A stretch of 64,000 bases of DNA, taken from assembly GCA_022225965.2 (NCBI GenBank), contig JAKJXP020000002.1, positions 186,001-250,000 on the forward strand, written 5' to 3'. Below the pieces are notes generated by a model, which saw only the letters and a program-made list of their open reading frames with translations, had not been told where the DNA came from and searched no databases. Origin of the DNA: Diatrype stigma (Eukaryota > Ascomycota > Sordariomycetes > Xylariales > Diatrypaceae). Shown piece after piece: positions 30,937-43,485 of the stretch. Every line of letters begins with the position of its first letter. The first letter of the stretch is position 1. The position numbers and the translations under genes are program-made.

Positions 30937-32855
30937 GAGGTCGATGTCAGAGTTGTTGATTGTCGTATTGTGTTTTCCGCTAGTCAGATGAGTGGTAAAC
31001 TGATCCTCGAGCGATGATGACGGTGGACAGGCAACAACATAGATCACATCAGCTGGGGAACGAGTTGTTCTACATGGTAGGGCTTTGGGGGCATCGAGAT
31101 CCTAAATGAAATTTCACTTGAAGTTTCACTCGGACCCGCGGAGGAAGCATGGCTCCGAATCGCCTTGGGACTGGAATGGAAGCCTCAAGTCCGAGACGTG
31201 GGAAACGAGGCTGTTTTCTGGTGATGCGTTTACTATGCAAGCGCCGCGATATGGACTTGTGTTGCAGCCAATTGCAAGTTTCACAGGCCATTTGTCCGAT
31301 AGATGCAAAAGGATTCCACTGCCCGATATGCAATTTTCGGAAAGGCATATATCAACACCTACCCGGGTATATCTCGTGTATTTCTTTCGAGGCCAATATT
31401 GTGTTATCATGACCGACATATGAACCGGGCAGTCACTGGCCCTGTGGCCTCTCCTATTTGGCCTCAAAACGAGGATTGGCTCGTTCGGTCTACGCGCCCT
31501 GGTCAGGTGCAAGCAATTGTACGAACGGGCTAGCCATGAGGCTAGTTGCTCGATGTGACGCTGCCATGCCGGTTGGGTGTCACCGAGGTTGGTATTTGCT
31601 CACAATTTGGCCTCAATGCTATAATTGGGTCCCACGGCAACATTCTTCCGAAACCGACACGCCGTATGCCGACGAGGCGCAAATAGGACTTTGCGAGGCC
31701 AGCGCAAATCGTTCTTAGGATGTGCCGTAGGGAAAGGCGTGATGATGGCGGTGGTGATGGGGTTTTGTGCTCGGCCACTGCACCACGAAATATCGGGCGC
31801 CTGTACTTCGTAGTAATCGTGTACTTCCGGCTCTCCACTCGAATACGAGCTGAAATCTTCGAATGTGGAAGGAGACCAGGCTCGAGTTTTGGACTTACCA
31901 GAGGGCTCTGAGGGTATATATATGTGTGTAGGTAGTCAGGAGACTCCTTGTGAATGGCAAGCCTAGCTCATCTTTCAAACCACGCCTCATCACTTACCTA
32001 CACTGGGATACATTTGGACGTTGCGGCCTCCATGCACCACGATCTATGATCCATGCCCCCTAACCATGGGCTGGCAGGAACCAGACCGCGGAAAGGCTAC
32101 CTACCTGCCGTTCCTTCACATTCTTGTTCGTATAATTCATATGCAATCAGGCAACCCGGCAGTCGATGGCTATGTATGGAGATGGCCATCAATCGGTCAC
32201 AGTGTCCTGTCTCACCACATCTGTTGGTAACGAAAAGAACGTTGAAGAGCCTCAAGTATGTATCTAGTTTCCAAGAACACGGTCTTAGTGTCTAGTTGAA
32301 GAAAGACGTAAACGTGAGCCAGGTATGGCTAGTAAACACGGCTTCTTCGGCGGATAGGTCACACGTGTTTGTGTCGATGGTCTCGGTCATAATAAGTCAC
32401 AGCAGCGGATAGGCGAAGGCATATAATAGAGATTTCATTAATTGAAGGAATGACATCGCCCAGAAGAGCGAGAATGACAGGGTGGGATGGTGAAGACTAG
32501 TGGGGGGTTGTGATAAAGGGGATGAAAGTGAAGAGAGTGCAAGTCTCGATCTTGTTCGAGGAGAAACATTGAGACTATTATACTTGGGCGGCTAGCTATA
32601 TAAGTACATACATGTATGTAACTATAGTTGTATGTATGTTTGCAGTGTATGTGGAATTGGGAATGGGGAGTTAGGGAGGTAGGTGAGTTAGGGGCTAGGG
32701 GTTAGGGGCTAGATAAGGGCTACCTAGGGGAGTTGAGGCCGCCGAATCTTCTAAACTGTAGACTACCTAGGTACCTAGGTAGGTAGAATCTCCGGGTCGG
32801 CTGCTAGGGACCCCGCTGAACGGGCTCGCAAAATGTGCTAATGGGTTATAGGCGT
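30937..32855. other. Intergenic between the Cys/His gene and the zinc-finger gene
   Basis: About 1.9 kb with no supported gene. It contains GTATGT-rich simple sequence near 32600-32645, a run of TTAGGGG/CTAGGGG units at about 32690-32712, and the motif CCTAGGTACCTAGGTAGG at 32766-32783. Confidence 0.4.
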
Positions 32856-33791
32856 CTAGGCGTGTCGGGGTCTGCCCACTCCGCGCCTGCCCTCGCTGCA
32901 CTTCTTGTAATGTTCCGCATGCTTTCCCTCATCGCTCTCCTCCACGCCACATTGGCAGTGGTAGGTCGCCATGGTCTTCTTGTCTTCTTTGCACGTCGAG
33001 AGGTGCCGCTCGTAGTTCGACTTCCGGTAGTGGCAGAAGTTCCTGCCGCACTTGCACCGGTGCCAACCCGGCTTGTTCTCCCGGCTTGGCGGTTTCTCGT
33101 GCACCTCCATCTCGTGCCGGTCTTGCGCTTTCGTATCCGTGTGGCCCTTGTGACAGTACTTGCACCGGAACGATCCCTCTCCGGCCGGCCTACGCTCTTG
33201 GGTTAGGAAGACTTATAATTCAAAGAAACTCGTAAATGGAGAAACATACGTTTCGGGTGCGGTGGCAGCAGCCGCGTCGGTAACGGCCGTATTCTGCTGG
33301 CCGATGAGGCTAGGCACAAGATGGAAATTATCGGTTGCTAAGCTTCCATAGGGGAAGCCATTTGGTGACGGCGATGGTGATGATGGTGATGCTGAGCCTT
33401 GGAGATATGCGGGTGTATAGTAACTAAGATTGACGTTTTCCCCGGAATACTGGACGCCAGAGTTAGAAAAGCTCTCGCCCGGGTAAAGGGTATCGGCATC
33501 GGTATAATCGTTACCGCTAAATTCGCCTGGTAGAGGTAGGTCTGGAGATGGAGCCCACTGCGAGCTCCAGCCCGGGGTGGTATAGGTGGAAGCGGGAGTT
33601 TGTAGGGTCAAGGTTGGCGATTCGGTGACGGCGAACGGTTGGTCGATAGTCGGCGTGTGTCCATGGTAAGGCGGAGCCGGCTCTGTGAACGAGGTGGTGT
33701 AAGGGGTGGCTGGGTATTGTGTAAGGTTATCATAGTCGTTATATTCCTCCTCCAAGTTACCTAAGTCGGCCGCGCTGAAGTTATAAGTCAT
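32856..33791 (-). CDS. Zinc-finger protein (one C2H2 plus two C2HC-like fingers)
   Basis: Two exons on the minus strand, 33791-33250 and 33189-32856 (291 aa), joined in phase across a 60-nt intron with donor GTATGT, acceptor GCGTAG and a CTAAC branch. The N-terminal 180 residues are Tyr/Ser/Thr/Pro/Asn-rich and acidic (MTYNFSAADLGNLEEEYND), like a transactivation region. The C-terminal third carries FRCKYCHKGHT with DRHEMEVH (C2H2), then HRCKCGRNFC with YERHLSTC and YHCQCG with HYKKC (C-x-C variants). A basic tail (RRGVGRPRHA) follows. The start at 33791 is preferred because the upstream extension is hydrophobic and unrelated. Likely a DNA-binding regulator; targets unknown. Confidence 0.78.
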
Positions 33792-36044
33792 ACCGGCTGT
33801 CCTTATGCATAAGCAAGGACGACCACTTCTAACTTCAAGTAACGGCCAGGGCGAATAGGGGAACAGTAGCGGACCGATATAATAAGAGCATATAACACCC
33901 AACAGCAATCGCCATGCGAGGCTGTTTGCAACCAGCCAAGCCTGCTTATGATTGCCTAATTATGTCAGTCCTCCAAGGCTTTGGGTATAGCTAGTAACAT
34001 CACTCACCTTGAGAGCGTCAGCCCCTTAGGGCCATGTAAAGTTGTTTTAGGCAAGTTGGCTTCAGTCGTCGTATTGTCAGGCCACCTTTTTTAGACTTGA
34101 GAGAGCAACGATAGGATCAAGGCACCACTGTGTGAGTGAGACGATATATATATGTATATATGTATGTGTGTATGTGGGTGGGTGTGTGTATACTACCAAC
34201 ACCGTTCCACCCTACAGTTGTGAGGTTCTTTTGCCGACGTGACAGTGCGGAGGTAGACTGGGCACTAAGGCGTCCTGTTTCTGCTCGTATTCACCCGTCT
34301 GACGCGTTCTTTGAGGCACTTTAATTCTGGAGCAGGCCATCTCCTCGACGCGGCGGCAGCCTTTGGCGATGTCGGTTCGAGCAAGTCTGTCAAAGGGTCA
34401 AGCCTAAGCATGGAGGAAGCCAGCGCACGAAACCGAGATACCTTTTCGTCGTCTCGAGAATCAATGCCCGTTGTTTTTATCACCGGGCAGCCATGACTAG
34501 AAGAGAGAATGCGTTCATCGGTCTGATGAAATCCCCTGGTGATGTTGGACTCGATGTTATCGGCGGTAGGTTGGCTAGCCACCGTTCAGTTAGGCCCTTG
34601 CAGGAGCCTAGGGTTCGGACGATTCAAGGAGTGGTTCGCGGACCGAGAGAAGTGGTAGGCAACAAGGCGACCAGGCGAAGGATTCTTCCCTCCATTGTTC
34701 GCCCAGGGAGAGGCGTCACTTGCCTCTCTCGAGTTCTGCCCTTCATTCTGCCTTGGCCACAACCCTTATGGAAGCCCAATCGGCAGCGACCGGAACCCGC
34801 AGGCAATATGCCATGAGGCGCTGTTGTGCATGGCACTTCGAGGGCGGGGAAAGAACGATGGCATTCCTCAACCCAGAACGGTACGGTGTTCAGCGACGGT
34901 GCTGATTGTACCGATAGTCAATCACATATGACGATACGAAATAATACTATAGCAGAGCAAAGCTTATGCTGAGGGGTTTAGCATCACTCGGCAAGTTCGT
35001 GGTACGATAAGCCATCAATTGACTTGCTGACGTACAGCTATTGGCATGCTGGCAAGCAGGCGGACAGGCGGACAGGCGCTTCCATTTGAGAATAAATTAG
35101 GCAGCCGCTGCAGGTCCCGTAGCATGAACGGCGCCGATGCCTCCCTTCCCTTGAGTGTCAATGTTGCGCCCCATTAGCTCCGATGCCGAACAGCAGGCTG
35201 TACGACATCCCGAAATATACGACAATATACAGCTTATCGCCGATCGCTACCTACGTATATCAATTAGCTGCTCGAGGTCGTAGCTAGCGGGAGCTCACCC
35301 ATAAGGTTCATACCTACCTTTGTAGCATCCACGTAGGGCGCGCACTTCCAAAGTTGGAGAAGATGAGGGCGGGATTCCCCGCGGCCCTTCGACTGGGCGT
35401 AGTCGAGTGGGGCGTCGCTGGCTGCCCCCTGGACGATGTCTCATGGAGAGAACCTTAAGTCCGAAACATGATCGAGCGGAACCAACGGCTCAAGATCCAT
35501 TCCGGGGAGTCTTAAATGGGGGTTGTTGAATATCAAGATGTCCGTTCTCGACCCAATGAGGATTGTGATATTGATATGCAGACAAGCAGTATCCCATATA
35601 CGAAGATCTCCTATGTTAAACATCAGCACGTGTCTATCATATTTCATGCATGAACGTATCCTGTTTATCTAGCATATAAGGTTTTATCTTAGGATTGGCT
35701 TACATATCATCCAGCTTTCCCATCAGGCCGGCCAAGCATCAGTTACTCCATGGCAATGGTAGGTTTCATCAAAGTCAACCCAAATTTGTCGTATCTTGAG
35801 CGGCTTGCCCTGCCCAGGACCCAGAATCACATTTCGTTAGATCGAGTGTCCAAACCGATCCTTTGCAGTGCTTTTTGCCTCACCAGCCAAGCTAGGTAAC
35901 TAAGTAGGTAAATAAGAGAGCAGTCTTAGGTTTCGGTATCCCTATTGGCGTCGACATCGTCTTTTTATTCGAGATGAAGTCCGACAAGACCAGTGAATCG
36001 TCAACACGGACGGCCTCTCATAACTATTTAGCGACGGAGTCTAC

Positions 36045-36083
36045 CTTCAGTGCATAGTTTTTGACAACAACTATGCACTGAAG
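36045..36083. repeat. 15-bp perfect inverted repeat with 9-nt loop
   Basis: CTTCAGTGCATAGTT at 36045-36059 and its exact complement at 36069-36083. Isolated hairpin in the gene-poor region, with no flanking duplication seen. Confidence 0.75.
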
Positions 36084-36479
36084 TTGTATGAGTTGCATAA
36101 AACACCAGAAAAAAAGCCGAATGAATGCCTCTTTCCAACGGCTAATCTCCGGGACGGGCCATATCACCGTGCTTGAGTCACTGTATTCTTCTAATGCTCA
36201 AGACCCCGCCGCATTCGACGATAGACGATAGACGATAATGCCATCTATCGATCGGAGGTTAGAATTGAGTTCTGAGATCCCGCAGCTCCATCTCGGTAGA
36301 TGGCATCTAACTAATAAGCGACGCTAGCTTGTCGGCAAGGACACGAGCCATTGCGGAGGGGCCTGGATCGTTACCCAACGCGTCATGACTTTTATTTCTG
36401 ATGAGCCACGATAAGTATCAGATAGCAGCGATATTGTGCAGGGGTATAACGTTAGCGATAGAGTATTTATCCTTATATA

Positions 36480-37304
36480 CTAGAGGTCGTACCCCCTGAG
36501 TCCGCATCGGATTTTATAGCTGACATCCTGTTCCGGTTCAGCTGTAAAGTATACCTTGCCGACGCGTTTGAAACCCCCATGCGATGCTATCCACTGTCTT
36601 ACAGATTCAGCGATAATCTTGTTGGGTCTTGGGTACATGGATGTTGCGTAAGTCTGGCCTCGCAACAACCCGCCCTTGCCGAATTTCAGGATCGCGGCAA
36701 CAAATCAACAGGTGCCTCCCTTTCTGATCCATCATGTGATGGTCAAGCCAGGCAATCTGGCAATGCTAGGTCGATTTCTGCCTGCAATCGTATCAGAGAC
36801 ACCTTGACTAAGCGCACTCGAGCTCGAGGCCGCGTAGAACTGTGGCGGTGCGTCTTACAGATGACCGCAATGGCGGCGCATCCGCAAATAAATCCGGGGC
36901 GGTCTTACACATACAGGAGGAAGCATTTCACGATGTATAGCGAAGCTTCGAGACCCCACGTGGGGAATAACGTGCCCCCTTACCCCCTTAAGCCCGAACA
37001 TATCATATAAGGCGTGCAAGACAACCTTTGCGTGTGATAAGCCTCGTTTAACACGCACGCATGCGATTACTACGAACACAAGCAGGGTATCCGGCCCCTC
37101 TTTCGGCAGCGAGAACTGCGCCTCAAAGCTATGTGCTGGGCAGTCGAGCCGATACTGCATCTTGGCATATAGTACTTGTAGTTTTCGGGCATCGACTGCT
37201 GGCATAACCGGGCTTTCGGCCTTTTCACTCCCTGGTTTGCGCCGCGGTGTATCTCCGTGGAAAGCTGCAAATACCAAAAGGCATGGGTATACCGAATGCG
37301 ACAT
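36480..37304 (-). CDS. Possible small secreted protein, gene structure unresolved
   Basis: From the ATG at 37304 (minus) the frame starts MSHSVYPCLLVFAAFHGDT, a weak signal-peptide-like sequence, and stays open to 36855 with QYRLDCPAHSFEAQFSLP. A second open stretch ending at 36480 codes LKFGKGGLLRGQTYATSMYP and a tail ending VSYKIRCGLRGYDL. The two could be exons of one small Cys-containing secreted protein, with splice sites somewhere in 36860-36690, but I could not find a phase-consistent junction. No family recognised. This may equally be a chance ORF pair. Confidence 0.22.
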
Positions 37305-40300
37305 TGTAACAGCTCCAGATATACGCAGCACTTGAACGAAGTGCGGCCGGCCGGCTGACGCCGCGAGCATCGCTTATTATGTAGTTATGTACCATAGTCT
37401 GAGCTGATACTTAATAAGGGACTGACCATACTGCACACGTCCCGATAGGGGCTAGTAAGAAAGCCATGTTAATATTGGCCATAGATCGATTGGTATTGTA
37501 GCAGATCTGCGTCAACAAGGGTTCAAATCTTAATTTCGTGAGATTATCTGATTGTGATACATAGTACCTATAACAATGCCAAACCCCCTTCCATGCCAGT
37601 CAGCTTGCCAGTCAGTTTTCTGAGGGGACACAAGGTAGCACAAGAGTTTTCCTATGCGCGTATTTAAGCTAGCATGGTCCAGAATGCGTTCTACGCAACA
37701 GCGTAGCGGTGGCTGGTGGGTGGACCTGACTACGAGGCAAGCAGCAGGCTCGGACTGGCAGACATCTGATGCGAAGAGAGCTGCGGCACACCCTAGCCAG
37801 CTTTGGAAAGAAAGACCCCATCATCAACGCCTGATAATACTGCAGCTGATACCTACGTAAGTACAGTAGGTAGGTAGGCTGAATAGGGAGGTGGCCAGGG
37901 GTAGGTATGCAGCCACGAAAGCCGCCCTCGCAGCCGAACCGAAACGGCGCCGGAAATTTACGCCGGCGGCGCTGACGTGGCGCATTAAAGCTGATGTTAC
38001 CTGGGCGCAACTAACTACTTGGATACTACTTGGGCAGTTCCTTTGGCCTTGGCGTGAGCAAAAAAAGAGATTCCATTGTCTGGGCAGCGTTGGCAGCCGG
38101 GCAAATTGGAGAAGAGGAAGCGAAAATCGGCGCCGAGAAACAGCGACTCGGACGAGGTCCCCGAGTCAAACGATGTGTAATGCTTGCCTCGTACCTCGAA
38201 ATAGAAACCTTTTCATACTTCACAGCCATAGCTAACGGTTTGTCGGGATACCTGCATGATTCGTTTCGCGATTCATATGGTGGATGTTATAAGCAAATTG
38301 GGGACTATAGCGCAAGATTACTTGGTAGCAACCGCGCCGAGTTAACGGCAACGGTTGTGGTATTGCGTTTTGCGAGCTAGAAGAACCTTCATTGTTCTTA
38401 GAAAACCCCTATCTCCTAGTGTATTACCGCAGTCCTTTGTATACTACTAATTACCCCAACTGCTTCTATTCACCTGAGATAGTATCTAGATGTACCTTGG
38501 ATGATGGTCCACAGTCAACCTAGCACTACCAGGTACTTAAATACGTGTATACGGAAATGCACGCACGGAAGAGAGTCTCGGCAGACAATCACGGTTGTTT
38601 TCTTCATACTATTCATGCACGAGGTGAGATTAGATCAGTGCAAGGCATAAGACATGGTAAGGTATGCAGGCTATGAGATAATCTATCAAGTCTATGAAGG
38701 GGACCACCTGTTCTATGACTACATGCTGCATAGGTATACCTAAGATAGATATACAACAGCTTCCACACATGTACGCATAAAGGCACAATGTCAACGCCAT
38801 GCCATGTTGGACACCTGAATCTGGGGAATTGCGAAAAACATACCGACTGCAATATTCGCAGAACCTGACCAGAGGAATCGTGTATTTATGGAAATATGAA
38901 ATTTTGACGCGCAATACAGCTTCTGGTAGTGGATGTATAGAGCCGAAATTCACAGCACTAACGACATGGAGATTTGTAGGGTCAAATCTGGTACTGGCCT
39001 GTACTAGAATGCCCTAGGGAGGTACCTAGCAGGTCGTACTTCTCGAGCCGTGTTCCGTGCTGAGCGGGCGGTCCTCATCGCGCCCATTCGCATTCGCACG
39101 CAGCAGCCATGCTGCAGCTCCTGAGCCCCGTTTCCCAGCTCAAATAGTTGGATCTCAGCGATCCACCCCTGCTTCTCCACGTGATTCTTCGACTCCCCAG
39201 CATGTTTACTACATCATTACATTCTAGGGATGTACATCGACTCACTACGTACTGACATAGCAAGAAAAAGTACCTACATAGAAGCCAAGAGGCATGGCCC
39301 CATCAGAACAGCAGGTGCAGCCCCCAACCTTGCCAACCCCCTGTATCTTGCAGTAATATGCGCCCTCTTGGCTGGGCTTGGCGCTCTTATGGGTTATGAG
39401 CCTGCGAACGACCCCCTTGAACCGCCGCTGTCCTGACCTGCCGCAGCGAGACATACGTAAGTTGTGTAGTGGTATGTATGAATGAGCGTCTGGATGAAAG
39501 GGTGAGCACATCTGGGTATTTGTATATCTGTGTATGTATCCATGATGTATGTACATATATGTACTACCTAAGGTACGAGCCAAGCCACGGAATACGTTAC
39601 AGTCTTGCCCTTATCCGGCAGGCTAGGGCGGAGCCGGTACTCCAACGTGAGGGCTGGAGGGTCGGGATGTCAAGGTTTCTGGGTTTCTAGCAGGTATGTA
39701 GTTATGTACTATCCGTAGTTAGAGGTGTGTAGTGATGTATGTAGTCAAGGTTTCCGGTCTAGCAGTAACAGTAGCGGTGCTACGTGTGTAGTAGCAGCAG
39801 TACATAGCAGCAGTGCCGAGACCTGAAATACGGTGTGCTCGCGTAAGGTATTGTATGTACCTACATACCTACATACCTACCCAGTAGTATCCCGGGATGC
39901 ACGAAGAAGGGTGTCTGGAACCCGTGCTAATATAAAGTAAGGAGACTGGAGACGGTGCAAGTGGGAACGAGGGAGGGTTATGTATGTATGCAGATACTTA
40001 TGTATTGTGCCGGGGTACTCAACAAGTTTTAGATAATAAGGCAAGCTCGCGCCTCATCATCTCCAAGAAATTCTTCCCGTCTCAGAGGCCTGAAGACGTA
40101 AAGCAGGATCATCGACCAACGAGGATGAATCAGAGGAAAACATAGCAGAAAACAAGTTTCTCTCCCGCCAACAACATACGAACATAATACCACTTGCTAT
40201 ACCACTTACTATACTACTCTACTAATAACCACTCCTACATTACCACTCGTTCACTGTTCACTGTTCACTATTCACTGTTTCATTCCAGCCGCTCCTCACT

Positions 40301-40591
40301 CGAGTTTTGCGACAGAAGCCGATTGACCAACAGGCCCTCGGAGCAAACAAAGACGATCGACCTCTCGCTACATCATCATCTACCCAACGGCGGCTTTCAC
40401 GTCTACTTCTATCTCTAGTTTCTACCATTTACGACTTTCTATATCACAGACGATTGAACGACGGAACAAAAGCAACCATACCGAAGTCATCGCCCACGAC
40501 CTCATTTACCTAGTGTAGTCGGCTAGGGTTCGGGCCGCAGAGAAGGAAAAGAAAAAGAAAAGAAAAGAAAAGAAACAGAAGCTTTCCCACA

Positions 40592-41856
40592 ATGGGTGCA
40601 AGCCCCTCCATCCCGCGCGATCGGTCGCGCCAACTCCAGGTCATCGGAGCTGGATATGGCCGAACAGGCACGTCAGCCATTTCGATGGCTTTGGAGAAGC
40701 TGCTGGACGGGCCGGTGATGCACGGAGGCACTCAAATCCTCGCTAGAGAAGATGGTACGTTTGCCCACCAAAATTCAATATTAACTCCTCCCAATGCATC
40801 ATGTCCACCCATTCCCAACAGCGCATACACATACGCAGTAACGCAGTTTTCTACCTCGAGCGCCTCTTCCCCCCCTCCCCCCCTCCCCCTTACAAGCGTA
40901 TGCGGGAAAACACGTGTCGAAAGGGGCTTGAAACACCTCGCGCAAAGTATCACGGGTACTACAGCAAGCGCAGTGTCCGAGTCATGCTTTTCTCCAAACA
41001 GAGCGCTAGAACCTGTCACGTTCCTTGCGCTTGGAGACATTTTCAAACTCAAATCAATTCCCTATGGCGGTGCCACGCTGCGTTTGTCCACCACCACTAA
41101 CAGCCGGCATGCAGCATATCTAAAGAAGCTAGTCGATCTCCACCGATCGCGGTCTAACAGGCCACGCATGATGCGGTTGCTACGCGAAATCACCGCCGGC
41201 TTTGTCGGTATCACCGATCAGCCCGGTATCCTCTACATCCCGGAGCTGATGGAGTTATACCCAGACGTCAAGGTCGTCCTCGTCACGAGGGATCCCGAGA
41301 AGTGGTGGAAGAGCATAGAGCCCGTCGCCAAGAACGTGCAGTTCTGGTGGCTCAAGCCCTTGTTGTTCCCCGTGCCCGCCCTCCGGTGGATCCCTGAGAT
41401 CTTCCAAGGCTTCATCCAGAGAAACCGAAACCTGTACGGCGAGATGCGGCCTGGTGTTGGTGAGTTCTCCCATACATACGTCCCGTTTCTCCTTTGTCCA
41501 TCTGCCACGCGATAGGAATGGCTGCTAATCATACGGGAACAATAGAACTTCTTAAGAGACACAACGCGCATATAAGGAAAGTCGTGCCCAAGGAGCGGCT
41601 ACTCGAGATGGACCTGCAGGATGGCTGGGAGCCGCTGTGCAAGTTCTTGGACAAGCCGATACCTGACGAGCCGTTTCCCCGGTCCAACGAGGCCGCGGCA
41701 GTCGCGCAGCGCTTCAAGGAGTGTCTCATCACCGCCATCATCATCTGGCTCTCCATCATATCCTTCACCGGCATGGGCATCTACGTGCTATATTCGCTCT
41801 ACACCCTGAACAACGACGACCAGGGAGAGGCCCGCGTCGAGATTCTACACCCGTGA
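40592..41856 (+). CDS. Sulfotransferase-like P-loop protein with C-terminal membrane anchor
   Basis: Three exons, 40592-40754, 41115-41459 and 41546-41856 (272 aa). The joins restore REDAYLKKLVDLHR and RPGVELLKRHNAHIRK. GAGYGRTGTSA near residue 18 is the 5'-phosphosulfate-binding (P-loop-like) motif. TPGI-like FVGITDQPG and VVLVTRDPEKWW (3'-phosphate-binding region) are the other blocks of the fungal sulfotransferase-like family, often misnamed NAD-dependent epimerase. The C-terminus has one hydrophobic segment, LITAIIIWLSIISFTGMGIY, so the protein is probably membrane-anchored. Intron 1 (360 nt) is a multiple of three and free of stops, so a 120-residue insertion would result if it were retained. 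The acceptor substrate is unknown. Confidence 0.85.
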
Positions 41857-43485
41857 TACCCGCTACTACCGCTACCGCTTTGCTTTTACCACAGCGATTA
41901 ATCAAAATTACAGCGACAGAGCAGAACAGGGCGGCTCACGCCGGGGAGCTTGAGATGAGAGGGAGTGAGGGAATGTGGGGACGTTGACATCGGGAATTTT
42001 CGGGAATTTTGAAACTTCCCGCCGGAGTAATGAGATACACAAAAAGAGATCATGGCTTATTAGAACGGTCTGTGTGGGGGGTTCATGTGGTTTTTTACCT
42101 CTTTTTTTATAATTAACTCAAAGCTGGAGTTCTTTTTTTGGTTTCTCTCCCCCTCGCGCTCCCCATTCGCAAAAGACCCAAAAGACACAGCTGGCGCTTG
42201 TCTTTCTACAGAAAGCTTTTCTTTTTCAAAACAGTCTCCTTTGAAACCACTTCTCTTATACCCAAAGATAGTTTTTAGTACTTTCGTGTTTTGTTACGAA
42301 TCCAAAAAGTTCATGCACCAAGTTTTATTTCAGGAGGTCTCGTGGTGATGATGATGTTGTAGGCCGTGACATGGGTATGATGTTGCTACGGCGCCGATCC
42401 TGGAATGCATGCGTGCTTACCCACCCGACTAAGTAGCTGCAGGAACCTTCTAGACGGGATGCAACCCTAGTTGCCTTTGTGTGTTCATGTATGTCTTGCG
42501 TGCTCGCGGGTATCGGCTAGCCTAGTATCAGGGGAGAAGGAGGAGGGGGGGATCAATCACGATCGTAACCGTCGGGTTGGGAACGTAAATACGGGGAACT
42601 CGGGTGGGAACGAAACGTTGGGATGGGACGGGATGGGCGGCACGCAGATCACGCAATGTATTTTTACCCTCCCATCGATCGTATCCGGTTAACGGGATGT
42701 GGATGGGGAGTGGGAGGGGGAAAGAGAGATTGGAAAATGCGGATGGGAGGTCGTCACGCCATCGAGCTACACGATCACGCAACAAACGAAAACACCAAAA
42801 AGGCGTCACGGTTTAGCAACGAGTGGTATATATGGCGAGGTATCGCAAGGCATCCCAAGGCAGCGTATACCTCATTCTTCGCTGTGGAGCTACGAGCCAG
42901 AACATAATCTATTTCGCTAAGCTACGTGATGTGAAAATACATTGACAGGCCGCTTAGTTCTGCTCTGCTCTGCTCTGCTGTATTTGTGTCGAGTCGAATC
43001 AACTTGTCTAAACAAAACATACATCAGATATCCACGTATCCGCTCGTCCGTCTACCAGTAAGTTGTATATTGGCCGCTTGGGATTTGTCTATGATAAGAA
43101 GACTCTGAGGAGAGTCAACCAAAAGAGTGTGCAGGAAAACTCCTCATCAGACCCATGGCTGGAATGTATTGAACTAGCCCCAATTCGAAGTCGATCTTTC
43201 AGGGGCGGGGGCAGAGGTAGTAGAGTAGAAGGCGACGAGCATCGGTTGAATCTATATAGTTGGTCAGCCATCTATTGGAATTAACTGAGGTATGGGAGAT
43301 CGCAGGCAGGCAGGCAATTAACCAGTCGAATATACAACAACAATCATTGAAAGTCCAAGCAAGATGTCGTGACACTTTCAAACACCGTTCGTTGTCAAAC
43401 CTCAAACAAAGGGCACGCATACATATGGAAGGTGGAGTACAAAAAGGGGTGAGAAAGGGGGGATGGCAGTCGAGAGAAGGGGTAG
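41857..43485. other. Intergenic between the sulfotransferase-like gene and a low-complexity gene
   Basis: 1.6 kb without a supported gene. CTCTG repeat (about five units) at about 42961-42982. Overlapping short ORFs at 42470-42920 have no recognisable content. Confidence 0.4.

Larger units (their letters stand above)
33792..40591. other. 6.8 kb gene-poor region
   Basis: No well-supported gene apart from one weak candidate at 36480-37304. Contents: TATA/TATG microsatellite at about 34143-34195, perfect inverted repeats at 36045-36083, a shorter pair ATGCCATCTA/TAGATGGCAT near 36240-36306, and repeated CATACCTAC-like simple sequence at about 39855-39885. The last 400 bp before 40592 (C/T- and A-rich, AAAGAAAAGAAAAG at about 40545-40575) look like 5' leader of the sulfotransferase gene. 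Confidence 0.45.
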
